The notes under the pieces: model-generated
Database searches by the model: none
Told to the model about the DNA's origin: nothing
What the model saw: only the letters and a program-made list of their open reading frames with translations
Made by a program: the position numbers and the translations under genes
Assembly (NCBI GenBank): GCA_033980235.1
Contig: CM067067.1
Coordinates: 17,266,239-17,330,238 of the forward strand
Origin: Diadema setosum
Lineage: Eukaryota; Echinodermata; Echinoidea; Diadematoida; Diadematidae
Direction: 5' to 3'
Length of the DNA stretch: 64,000 nt
In this document: positions 25,304-37,745 of the stretch, one piece after another
Layout of the letters: each line of letters starts with the position of its first letter
Position numbering within the stretch: the first letter of the stretch is position 1

Positions 25304-26085
25304 TTAACCCTAAAAAGACTGGGCTATTTTGGTAGCTCAAAAGACTGGGGGGGGGGGGGGGGCTAAAGGGCCCACCCTTAAGATCTCGGCCGTGGATCGC
25401 GCGATCGCCGCGGAAATTTGCACAATGGTAGTGTGCGATGTAATCTACAAGTTTGTATATTTAAATTTTCCAAAATAGTAGTCTTTTATTTTATTTTGAT
25501 TAATTATGCTAATTTATGCGAGAAATCAGACTTTTTTATCTAAATCAGTAAATAAAGCTCCAAAAGTGCTCATTTTTGGTCTAGATATTCTTTGTAGCAT
25601 TCTTAGCAAATGTACTTGAAAAAAAAATTCGGTATCAAAATTAATTTCTTATTTATTTTATTGTTGTATGAATTTCTTATGTATTTCTTCGTTTTTTCGA
25701 CCTTTTGTTTTTGTTGTTTTTTTCAGCAAAATTTGTGGCAGACCCTTTTTGAAGCATAATACTACTAAAACAAATTGATTTTAGCCATTGAGAGTAAAAA
25801 TAAGCATATTTATATGAACCATGTGATAAAACTCAATTTGTATTGACTTTGTACACAAAATCGCATTTTTGAGCCATTTTCGGTCTCACGTGCATGTACA
25901 AAAAGTTATGTAACTTCAGAACCGTACCCCCGGGCGTCACAAATTTGGTGTCAAAATGTGTGGGAAACTCGAAAGAAAAAAGTCACAGAGCATCGCGGCG
26001 AGAGCATTGCGTGTTGCTGAGTAATCGCGCGAAATGTCGAGGGGGGGGGGCCTTTTAGGCCCCCCCCCAGTCTTTTTAGGGTTAA
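25304..26085. mobile_element. piggyBac-like MITE with TTAA target site
   Basis: TTAA lies on both sides, and the ends CCCTAAAAAGACTGGG are inverted at the far end (CCCAGTCTTTTTAGGG). TTAA duplication with CCC-starting ends is the piggyBac signature. Long G or C runs sit just inside both ends. No transposase is present. Confidence 0.85.
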
Positions 26086-26089
26086 AGTT

Positions 26090-28440
26090 ATATATTTTAT
26101 TTTTTCATCACCTACATTGTACCTGTTTATGTCTATACAACTATACAGCCATAACATCCTACAGATATATTGAGGAAAATAATATCTTTGCAAAGGGATA
26201 TGATGTGTACCACTAATATTCATTAACATTTCTCTTCCAAACTACTAAGTTCTATGAGGATTGTAATCTCAAACACTGTTGGAAATGATTGCACCAACAC
26301 TGTGCGAATATGACAACCTGCTTTTTTACACACTTTTATCGATATATTGATATATACTTCATGGCCAAAATGACCTCAATATGCACATTTTGTGCTGATA
26401 ATCTGGCATAATTTAAAAAGTTCTGACTAGAAGTCTTTGATACGTTTAGTCTTTGATATGTTATAAAAAATAGGTGTATGAAAATGCTGCATAATATGTC
26501 TGAGGTAGATATTGGCAAAATGTGGTCGATTATCTCTTATATCAAATGTCTTGCTGTTATTTCTTTGCTTCACTTTCTCTCCAACACATATAAACACATT
26601 CACAAACCCCTCCTCACACACATAACACAAATACACCCCCCCCCCTCCCACACACACACACATGCACACATACCCATGTGCTCCATGACTAGTAGCTTAT
26701 ATCTTAGAGCTGGTCATGCACAGCTTTTCTGTTAAAAAATACCAGTAAATTCACATTTCTTACTAATACTGCAAGTCTACACAGAGATCATAATCTAGTC
26801 CAGTAATATATTGCTGTCTCAAAGTACTGCTGACTGATATGACCACTCGCTACTTACTATGTACATAAATTGAGAGTCCACACTTACACATCCACACAAG
26901 ATCACTACAATGCTTTAACATGCTACAAATTTGCGGTATCATTGGCAAAACCACGAGGCCTTTAACTTTGACCTTATAATCACTATAGTAACTTGTATGG
27001 AAAGTTAAAATATGGAGGTTTGCGTAGTAAGGTAGCTGTGGTCCCTGGTCTAAAGCGAGTACAACTGTGTAATTAGTGTGTGCATATACTTTCTGTGTGC
27101 AATAAAATAAATAAATGTCTAGCAAAAAATGAGGTGTCACAATAAAACATACATTTTAAGACACTAATGGGCAGCCCATGAGAAATAAATCAGTAATTTT
27201 GCAAGTTAATTTTTCATGTATAACATGTGAACATGTCACGGTTGCATCACAGAGGACTTTCGAAAATGCAAATTTGGTGTGAACACTGTTAATAAGCATC
27301 CACGACAGTCACTCACCATATTTCCTTGCCGAAACCTGGATGCCATTTAATCTGCACGTTCGTTTCTTTATCCTGGTTCCCTTGAAACTTTTGAAGACAT
27401 ATTACAAGACTCCATTAGATAGCCTCACCTACCAACCAATGTGGGAATTTTGGATTCTATGTATTCTTTGGTTATTTTTATTTTTTTCCCCATATCAGGT
27501 GAAAGACTTTGATGAAAGACCACTTTGATGATAATGACCTTGTTCACGCAAACTGCCTCTCACCCACTCCTCTGCCAATGATGAATGCCATGACTGAAGT
27601 AGTGATGATCACCAAAAATTTGCCAACCTGATGTGTAGGACGCCCTCTTGAGGTAGTCATAGGAATTCTTCATGAACAAAAAATGAGGAACAAGGGAAAG
27701 TTTGCTTTCACGTGGCTGCGACAACAACAAAACTCAGTTATACATGTCTTATATGGCAAGGTAATTCGAGTGTATTTAATTCCTCCAGAAGAGCAAACAC
27801 TGCCTTATTATTTGCTTTATATTTGTCTTAATAAAAAAAACAAAAAAGAAAACTGAACATGGCTTTCTGATTTGATGATCTGATTATAAGTGCATTAGTG
27901 GACGATACAAACATTACATGATGCAGTAAGATAACATCAATGCACCTTGTGCCCAATACGAACAGACTTTTCTTCTCGCTGTTGATTTCAAAAACTTAAT
28001 CTATTTGGCCGTCATATGAAAAGATGTACAAATCATCACTAGATAAGTAAGGTCATGTGAGAGGTAGTCATGCAAGTGTGATGATAATGTTGCCAACTAT
28101 CCACTTTAGAGATATGGGCATCCCTGAATTCACCAGTCTTAAAATTTCTTTTGAAACATGATATGTAAAATTTGATTTCAAACAACCCCAAAACGGTATG
28201 GTCAGCTATATATATCATACTAATGTAGTTTTATGAAAAGAGCTTTTCAGCTGACCTACAGGGGAGTGTGGAGAAGATTGGACATTTAAAGACAATATGC
28301 CAATTCAACACCCTACAGTGACAAGTTTATTGAAACAAACTACAAAACTGTAATCAGTTTCGAGATATACTTAGACTTTGAAATAAGGACATATCAAAAA
28401 GACTTTTAAGATATTGATTTTTCTATCTACCCATCTATCT
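26090..28440. other. Stretch downstream of gene B without recognised gene
   Basis: AT-rich. A possible small exon at about 27315-27350 (donor GTGAGT) could be spliced to the gene B 31097 donor, but its acceptor has no pyrimidine tract and the frame stops within 14 codons. Confidence 0.35.
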
Positions 28441-28507
28441 ATTCATCTATCCATCCAGTTATTTCTCTCTCTCTTATTATTCATCCATCTATCTATCTAT
28501 CTACCTA

Positions 28508-28692
28508 CAGTGGACTCCCGTTATAACGAAGGCCTCGGACCGGCAGTTTTCTTTCGTTATATCAAAATTTCATTTTAACCAAACAAATAAACAATAAAAA
28601 GACATAGAGTGATTAATGTTGCGACCTGAATTTTTACTTCGTTGTAACCGGAATTTTGTTATAACCGTGTTCGTCATAATGGGAGTGCACTG
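28508..28692. mobile_element. MITE inserted in an (ATCT)n tract, relative of 355-531
   Basis: The ends CAGTGGACTCCCGTTATAAC are inverted at the far end, with TA on both sides. It is flanked by (ATCT)n on both sides. Confidence 0.85.
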
Positions 28693-28706
28693 TATCTATC
28701 TATCTA

Positions 28707-28935
28707 CTGTTAAAGTGGAAATTAGTTTGAAGTTTTGAAATTTGTGGAAAGCGTTGAAATTTTTGCGCATTTCACACAACCAGAAGCTAGCACGAAAATA
28801 AGAGCACACAAACATTTTTGCTCGCAATATGTTCCAGTAGTTGATGTCTTGTTTGAGCGGAAATAAAAACATGCAAAACTCTTTTTACTGGCCGGGCGCG
28901 AGAAATTAGTCATGCAAAAATATCCACTTTTACAG
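28707..28935. mobile_element. Second MITE in the same (ATCT)n tract
   Basis: The ends CTGTTAAAGTGGA and tccacttttacag are inverted, over about 229 bp. It is preceded by a short (ATCT)n and followed by a long (ATCT)n run to about 28997. Confidence 0.8.
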
Positions 28936-28936
28936 C

Positions 28937-28996
<60 letters not shown>

Positions 28997-28999
28997 CAC

Positions 29000-31060
29000 C
29001 ATACTTATAGTACCACCCTACACACATGTAAACATCATCTCCATGTAACAATGAAACATGAACTTAAAGATTCCCACATGCATACAGTTGTAAATATCCA
29101 TGTATAACAAGTATGGAGCTGTGCATTTACACATTCCATGAATGATGCATTGACGGTGCAACACTTCTATTTGCAGGCAAAATCAACCAAACCCAAAGGT
29201 AAAAAAAAAAAAAAAAGCACCCGCACCACAAACGGTTGGCAAACTCACTTTCATAAGTGACGGCCATGTTCTTACAACTCTTGTTTCCTTTTTAAAGCAT
29301 GCAAATGAACAAAAGTAAACATTTTGACTAGCCAAAATAGGAACAAAATAAACAAGCTTTGCAAAAATTAGGCTTGAATGAAGCTTTTGCACATATGCTA
29401 TTATAAATGCTTCTGCTGCATTTAAATGCAGCACCACTCCGTAATCAAGTTGACTTCAACAAGGACAGTAAACAGTGGGAAGAATTGAAACTACACCAAT
29501 ATCATATGGAAATGATTTGATCTTGAAGTTTCACATTTTCACAAAACAGTGATATTACGATGTAGATGCAGTCAAACAATAATTATGCACATACATGAGG
29601 TAGTAATACTTCACCTCTAAAATTATCAACTGTCTTGCACACAAATCTCTATCAAATATCCTTCTGTTAAAAGAAAATGAGCTTAAGAAAAATTGATATC
29701 CTTTGCATGGAGTTACTGTGGTACATGTACTAATGTAGTATCTGAGCAATGATAAATTTTCTCGAAGAGGGGGAGTAGGGATTGCAATCATGGAATTATT
29801 ATATTAAAAAATAATAATAATAATTTTGATAACATTCGTGTGGAAAAACAAATGGGATATTCGGAGAGTATTCAAAATGATGACATCAGCACTTCCTTTA
29901 TGTAGTGCATGAGGATGCCACCATTATCCCCGTTCTGTGAAAACATATATATGTGAAACTTTCAAATCCCTTGACTTTCTCATTCTACATCAAATTTTGA
30001 CATGACAATTCCTACTCTGCTTGTTTTTACTACAATTGTGTAAGTCAACTTTGAATGTGGGGGGTACTGCACTCCACTGATGTTAGCCCTCTTTCACAAG
30101 AGTATTTTATAGGTCCACCCTTTTTTTTATACATAGCACAATTTATTGAAAGTTTTTGTTAGCCTATAAAAGTTGTTTCACAAGTTTTCTTAAGCATGCT
30201 TAAAAAAAAAGCATACTGAAGTGATCTTAAGAGACTTGCTTTTCTTAATAGCATAAAAATCAGTCAAATAAGGAACAGCTGTTGCTCTCATGATGAGGTA
30301 TTGATTTATAAGTGGGATCATAAGTTATTCTGAGATGAAATGAAATGAAAGATTTCTTAACAAAGTAGGCCATGCGACACTTGGCGCTCCATACAAATTG
30401 TCCATGGTTTAAATCATGGTTTCAATTGTACCACCTTTGTGAATTAGGGCCACTAAGTTTAAAGTTAAGTTTTTATGATTCATTACTAGAATTCCCTCAA
30501 GTAGAAAATGTCTCTTTTAGAAGAGTCCTAATTGGGCTATTATTATACCACTGTTTATTTTTGTTGGACAATTATAGAAAGGCCCCAAATCTTTAGCTTA
30601 GGAAGTGATCCTTAAAATTGGCAACACATTTACGAAAATTACAGTTAATATTTCTGTCTTCTGTCTTCTGTATGTGTCCTTTTTCTCATTTGTGCAGAGT
30701 GAATTAATTCAACTAGTTCAATCTACTCTGTCCCACTCACAGGATATGAATTAACATTCATGAATGCAAATTTGATGAGGAATTTCAGCAGCATTAATCC
30801 AGGATTGATGGGTTAGCAAAATAAAGTGCAAATAAGGGTAAAATGATCAAATGAAAAGAGCAGGAAAATACTACAATGAATGAAGTTAGCAATTTGCAAA
30901 GTAATTGGTGATGCAAAAAAGAAAAATGATAATTAAAAGAATCGAAAGGAACTGAGATGGGAAAATGTGAAGTGAATATGACACAGTTGTACATATGAAT
31001 ATTTTCACAAGAAATTTATGATGAGCAGTGCCAGAGTGCTAATTTTTGTTGTTGTTTTTA
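29000..31060. other. Stretch 3' of gene B without recognised gene
   Basis: AT-rich. I see no supported exon or terminal-repeat element. Confidence 0.4.
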
Positions 31061-31062
31061 TT
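31057..31062 (-). terminator. AATAAA immediately after gene B stop
   Basis: The minus strand reads TGAATGAATAAA: the hexamer begins four bases after the in-frame TGA. If used, the 3' UTR would be only a few tens of bases. Confidence 0.35.
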
Positions 31063-31065
31063 CAT

Positions 31066-31170
31066 TCAAATAGTAATGACAGTAATATCATCATACCTGG
31101 TGTACCCAATGTCCGAGTCCAGTGTTCTGAGGTGAACCTCCACAGGGTAATGAGAGCTGACGTCCATCGC
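31066..31170 (-). CDS. Gene B exon 15 (domain 2 end; Asp replaced by Ser541), probable last exon
   Basis: The acceptor is gcccatgacag. It encodes AMDVSSHYPVEVHL. The catalytic Asp is Ser541, while His542 remains. The frame then runs on 20 codons to a TGA at 31066-31068. A GTATGATG donor-like site at 31097 offers an alternative spliced end. AATAAA lies four bases after the stop. Confidence 0.75.
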   Translation of the reverse strand, partial: AMDVSSHYPVEVHLRTLDSDIGYTRYDDITVITI

Positions 31171-34100
31171 CTGTCATGGGCCAGAAAACGAAAGAGTGTG
31201 ATGAAATATCACATCAGCGTGTGATGAAAAAAACTTACTCTGAGATACACGGCCAAAGAAAACTAGTATAAACATAATTCATTTCTAAGGGACCATATCA
31301 AATGAAATTCTCCTTTTTACCTCCGCCAAGGGAGGAGGTTATGTTTTCGTTACTGTTGGTTTATTTGTTTGTTTGTTCGTTAGTTAGTAAGTTGGTTAGT
31401 TTGTTTGTTTGTTTGTTCATGTGCAAAATAACTCAAAAAGTAGTTAACGGATTTGGATGAAACTTGCAGGAAAGGTTTAGAATGACACAAGTAACAAACG
31501 ATTAACTTTTGGTAGTGATCCGAGAATTTTTGGTGCATTTAAGAAGGATTTTTGATATTTTGGTAGGTAGGGTCATTGAACTTGGGAGTTCAGGCTGCGC
31601 GTATTTGAGGTTTGCATGCGCGCACTAAAGTGCGTGCTCTAGTTTCTGCTAGGGCGAGGCGCGCCGTGCAGCTGAGGGTTTATGACGTAACAAAGGCTTC
31701 TATATTGGGAAATCGGGCGACTTTCAGCACACAATGCTATAAGTACGTATGGGTGGAAATCACTGATATCTCTACGGAAGGACAAGATCAGTGGTGGAAA
31801 TGAGCTGCATGATTGGCAGAGGTCTGCGCTCTCAGAGTGCTTTTCTAGTTTTATCCTGTGCTTGAGATATTGTGGCAGAGAACCAATTCCACTGTGACAA
31901 CTTAGTATACCAATCAGTTAAAATCTGTATCCAGTGTCTTAAGACACTGGGTACAACTGTGGTAGTATTCAGGAACACATAAAACTGTAAGATAAGGGAG
32001 AATTTTAGACCAGTTAAATTTAGTCTGAAAAGAAAGAGTAACATTTTATAAGCACAAACATAAAAATTTGATCAAAATCAGATTATAAAATTGTATAGTT
32101 ACCCATGAAAACAGGAAGTTCTGCATTTTTTTTTTTTTTTGCAAAACAGTTCTTGAACAGTTGATGAGAATATCCATGTACGTTAGCTTATAATGTCATT
32201 ACCTCATAATTTTCCACTGATCATGTAAAAATATTAAAAAAATGAAAATTCAATTTTTTTGCTGTAAAAGTGTGATACACTTCAAAATAATGATTACTCA
32301 GATATATCAGGGTTTAAGACTTGCATAAAGTTAAATTTGAACAAAAAATAGAAATTTCCAGATTTTGTGTACAAATCATATGGCAAGTTGTGAGGTGATG
32401 ACATCTAACCTCCCTCATTTGCATATATATGGACTGTGCAAGAAGTGCTTGGGTGAAAATCAGCAAAACTTTAACATTTCAAAACTTCCTTAATTTTCAT
32501 GCAATTCTAATCAAAGTTTCATGGTTGGCTTATGAAATTTTCTTCCTTTGTCTTCACACTAACTATTTACTGGTCGGGAATTCAGCCTTAACAGATGCAA
32601 AACATTCAATGATTAAGGTCTTACAAAACTCTGGTTGAGTCCATAGGCCTGGTCGAACTGGAACACTGAGGCAGAATGTGGGAGCACACTAACTATTTAC
32701 TGGTCGGGAATTCAGCCTTAAGAGATGCAAAAAATACAATGATTAAGGTCTTACAAAACTCTGGTTGAGTCCATAGGCCTGGTCGAACCGAAACACTGAG
32801 GCAGAATGTGGAAGCACACCTCTCTTGAACTCATCCCCAGCAATAATGATTCTGGTATCGGAGAGATCATGCCATTGAAATAATGTCAGGACTTTAGAGC
32901 AACTGAAAGATAGCATGATAAATCCTAAGGATTTCTAAAAAAAAAAAAAAAAAAAAAGTACAAATTATGTTGGTCATCACAAATGAAATCTAAGAAGAGA
33001 AGAAAAATATCTTTGGTTGCGCATTTGCGAGGAGCAAGACTACAACATCATATAATAATCAGCAAGAATTTCAGAAACATAAACAGGAACAATCAATTAA
33101 TTAATCAATTATTATCAATATCTTATTATCAATCAATTAATTACTTACTATCAATTAATTGTTTATAATTTATTTTAATATCAATTAATTGTATATTTAT
33201 TATTTATCATCAAAAATTAATCAATTCATTAATTATTTCAACTGTGAAATCTGAAAACTGGGTGCAAGGGCCTTACCATGTAGAGTCACACAAAATCAGA
33301 AACTATTGAAAGGTTGTGTCAAATGTATCCAAAATAGAGAACTTTGACCGCTCTCGTTGAGTCTATTGGCATTGTCAAACCAAATTATTGATGCCGAATA
33401 AGGGGTTACACCCCTCTTATGCCTTCCCTAGTAACACTGATCATGATAGTTGACCCATCAGATATGTAGAGTTATAAGATGAGTGGCAATGGATAGGCAC
33501 ACATCTTTCGTCCATACTAAACAACATTTGTAATAACTGCACGAACTGCTGAAAAATGTATTCTAACAGGAACAGAGAAGAGCTCCTGACGTAAATTCGC
33601 ACAAAGTTGGAGAAACCCTTACCTGTCATAGGCACAGTCGGTGTTGTCGGTCACCGTGGTGTCCGCGTCATCACCGATGAGCCAACAGAATCGGCTGTCA
33701 GTCTTCAGACGAATATTCTCCCAGCGGCTGTTTGGCACGTATGCACAGTCTGCGGCTAGGTCTCCCACAAACATCACATTCTAGCAAATGCCAAATTGGA
33801 ATATAGAGCTGTCAAATTTCAAGAGATCTAAATGATTACTTCTTCCCTCCCTTCCCCCCCCCCCTCCTTAATTTCTACTATGCTCATTTCTCTTTATTCC
33901 TTCTCTCTTTTGATATCATCTTTTATGGTCTATTTTGCAATGTCAATTGGATATTTCCAAACAATATATTCAAGGTGGGCTTTCAGCAAAACTTCAACTC
34001 TTGTATTTGATATAAGTACTTAGGAAATATGTGCAATAAAAAGTGAAAGCTGATCAGAGCAGTGAGTTAGCTCAGTTGGTAGCACGTCTGCCTTACGATC

Positions 34101-37100
34101 CAAAGGACCCCGATTCGATTCCTGGGTTCCACTGAGCAACGTTGTGTACAATCATACGGTCCCCTCTAGTAAGAGGTAAAACACCCTGTCCCTCGGATAA
34201 GACTTTTGGACTCAAAAAGACAGTATCTTTCTAACCTCTGTGCCATAATGCTGCTTAATAGCAGAGATAGTGTCCACCAGTGCATCTATCTCATCTGGAG
34301 CTTGGCTTGTAGAGCTTTCAAGTCCAGCGATGACAAAGTCCTTTAAGTCTGAATCAAAGAGAACATGATATAAAAAATGCAAAGGGCATCTTCTCCTCAC
34401 CTCAGTAAACCCTTGTATGCACGGATGCCACTATTCACACATCAAAATCAGGGAGATGCTTAACCCGTTGAGGACGAGCCCGAGTATACTCGGGCAGGTG
34501 TCTATGGGAAATGCGTGTTGTAGCAAAATCAAACCGTCCTCAACGGGTTAAGCCACGGTTTACCATTGGCAGCAGTGATTAAAAAAATGTTTGAGTTATC
34601 ATATTTGATCCATATGTATAGTTCAAGTGTATCACAAAACATCCTACCATATGAAAATTTGGCAATAAAGCTGCAAATATATGGATATATCACTAATTAA
34701 CTCAATAAACCATAACTGTAGATGGTTTATTCTAGAAACAACTGTTCACATGTTGTATATCTAACAATATCTAACATTGATTATACTGATTAACATTTTT
34801 ACGTTAGTTGTTTCTATCCCTACCTCACAAATCAGCACTATTTTGAAGCACTGTTGTTTGTTGTTGTTTTTTTTTTTCATCTGCAAAAGATAAGTGCATC
34901 AAGGCATATTTGGCAGCTGTGTATATATATAAATATATATATTTTTATCCAATCCCATCTGACCAACAGTAATAACATTTAAATTTCACTCGGAGGCATC
35001 CATATTGTCTTGTCATACCATGAAGGAAAACACCTTTCATATAAAGAGAAAGCAATCTCTCCTTTGAATTTTCTGAATATTTGCAATAGCATGGCAAGAG
35101 CACTGCCAAAGAGGTAGAGAAAATATGAACATGTATACATGTCAAAGAATCTCACGTACACATGCCAAGTTTTAATTCTGTATATCAAACTGAAGATAAC
35201 TGAAGTCTTGCCAGTTTCAGAAGTCTGCAGTTGAACAAAGGGCACATCGTACCCTCACATCTCCAAAATCATGAATTTTCAGGAGGGTGAAACAAAAACT
35301 TTTTCATTTTTGTACCATTTTTCCAAAATAACATCAGTGTTGGTGTCAAATGATGTAGACACATTGCTTTGAATTACATTACCTCGTGCAATGTTTACAA
35401 ACTAAAATCAGTATTTTTGATATTCAAAATTGAGTTCAAATAAGAGGTTTGTGAATATCTGTCAATTGAGATATGAGGTGATGTCGACCAAGGGACGACA
35501 TACTTCCTAGACGGTAAAAAGCAATGAAAACATTTGTGGAACCCTTTCACATCATAATCTTCAGCTTGATGTCAGAATGGGGATAAACTTACAAGAATTC
35601 CTGGATCTGAAGTGGGCCATGAAGGGTTCTCTCTGGAAGACATCAGTGGTGTCGTCGTAGACGGCACTGCTGATGTGCTCCACTTGGCTGGGTCTGTGGA
35701 AGTATAGAATGCCATACAACATTGACATCGACAACCTGGATCACAAAAAAAAACTATTGCATGACAACACTTCTTTTCGACCAAAGAGAATCTCTTCTTT
35801 GTTGCAAGCTCTTGCTTCAACAGAAACTGTTCAAACATTGTGTCTGTATACTGCCTGCAGATTTTAAAATTTCTCGCCCCCCCCCCAACAAAAAATAAAT
35901 AAATAAAAAAATTGAATGTTTCTTGTTTGTTCACCTTTCTGAATTCTTGGTATAACAACCCAAATGACAAATCATTTGATCATCCACTGTACATCATGAC
36001 AGTTACTGCAATAGCAAGTATTGACCGTCTGAAACATTTTCATGAAAGGTAAGTTGTGGCAGAAAAAGAATTTGTTTCACAGGAATTATAAATAGATATT
36101 TGAAATGAAATCATTGGAACATAAGAAATATGCAACTGTATTAAATGTCTGAACATTTCAGAAGCCCTCACTTAATAGAAGCCCTCACTATGAAAATGTA
36201 CTAGCATCTCACCATTCTTCAGAGAGATATTAAAGCAATTTGAGAATTACCTGTAGAAGTAAGCATACTGTTGCATCCTCCTTGATGGTCCAATGCGCTC
36301 GCTAACAATACTCTGAAAGGCATCAGTGTTGTCCCTAGAAGAACACATATAAAATAGAGTGACATCACATGCACATGACATTCTGCTATGGCTGTTGTCA
36401 CTAGCGAAACACCAGAGTTTGCTTGCACTTTGATTGCATTGCACCATAAACAAAGCAAAAAACAAAACAAAAACAAAACAAAACAAAAACAAAACAAAAA
36501 CAAACAAACAAACAAACAAAAACAGGGAACAAATACTACTAAGGGAGATGTACTTGAATATGGATGCCATAAAACTGTCATAGTTGGAACATTCTTGCTG
36601 TTTGCTTTTGTTTCTTTTCTTTGGATACATTGAGGTTGATAACTGAATAAATGAATATAACAAAGACCCAAGTCCATTACAGAGAATTTTGGGGGAAAAA
36701 AATATATATTTTCAATTTTTCAGTTGGGGGAATGTTATGTATACAAATTGAAATGTAAAAGAGTCACCTGAATGATTATCAATATTTGCATTACTTTGAA
36801 AGGGGTCTCCAAAGATGGTAGCCAAATTTGGACTTGGGCCGCTCTTATGCTCAATTACTTTCTTTGTAAATGGAAGGATTGCTGGGGTTCAAGGTTGCAT
36901 AGTTAGTGTTTGATGCACTCATAGATAGGGAACTCATTGTCATGGACCAACCTGTTACACCAGTCCAGCAGCTGTTCAATGGCATCACCAGATTTGTCAC
37001 GAATGCCTTGGATCAATATGAGGTCATACCGCTTCACAATCTGTGAGAAAAACAGATCAGGGGGAAAAAATGGTGTTGTTATCATCACCACAGCCCAAAA

Positions 37101-37697
37101 ATAGTTCTGATGAAGGGAAATGGACCTTAAAGGAGTACAATCGTGGCGAGTGGTTTGTGCGGCACGGAGACGAACGCAACACGCTGCCTCCCCAATTCTT
37201 TATCAAATGTAGTGATGCTGAATGAGAATAGCGCTGGCTCAATGGGTCAGCGAACAACAAGCTAGACTACAAGAGCTCTGTGCTACAAATCTCCTAACCC
37301 AAAATGGCTGTCCGAGCGAGCCACGAGAGCTTCCAAATGGACGCACACTCTCAGTGCGCATGCGCATGAAGAGAGGCCAAAAGAGCCACGCACCTTTTGG
37401 CCTCTCTCCTCCAGTCACCGCAGCTCGCGGTTACAATGTTTGTGTATGATGCGTACACACACACGCACGCACACACACATGTCTCAGTGGCAGCATTGTC
37501 CCTCACGTTTATGGATATAGCATCGATTCTGGCATTGCGCAATTGCATGCACAAACTTCGGTTGTTCGGAGTTATGTACCATAAGGGATGACGATCGTAT
37601 GCCTTTAAATAGACATATGGGTTCAGTGAATCCAGAAATATTATTTGTACAGCATTAGTGAAGGTTCAGAAAAATAAAACAAAAAAGAAATAAAATA

Positions 37698-37745
<48 letters not shown>

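Noticed and set aside
27315..27350. Gene B exon 16 with a good GTGAGT donor
   Set aside because: The acceptor has no pyrimidine tract, no DNase similarity remains, and the frame stops at once. It is kept only as an alternative 3' end.
28440..28997. CRISPR-like regular repeat array
   Set aside because: It is a tetranucleotide microsatellite interrupted by MITEs in an animal genome, with no spacer structure.
34060..34135. A functional tRNA gene
   Set aside because: A and B boxes are present, but the acceptor and anticodon stems pair poorly and a SINE-type body follows.
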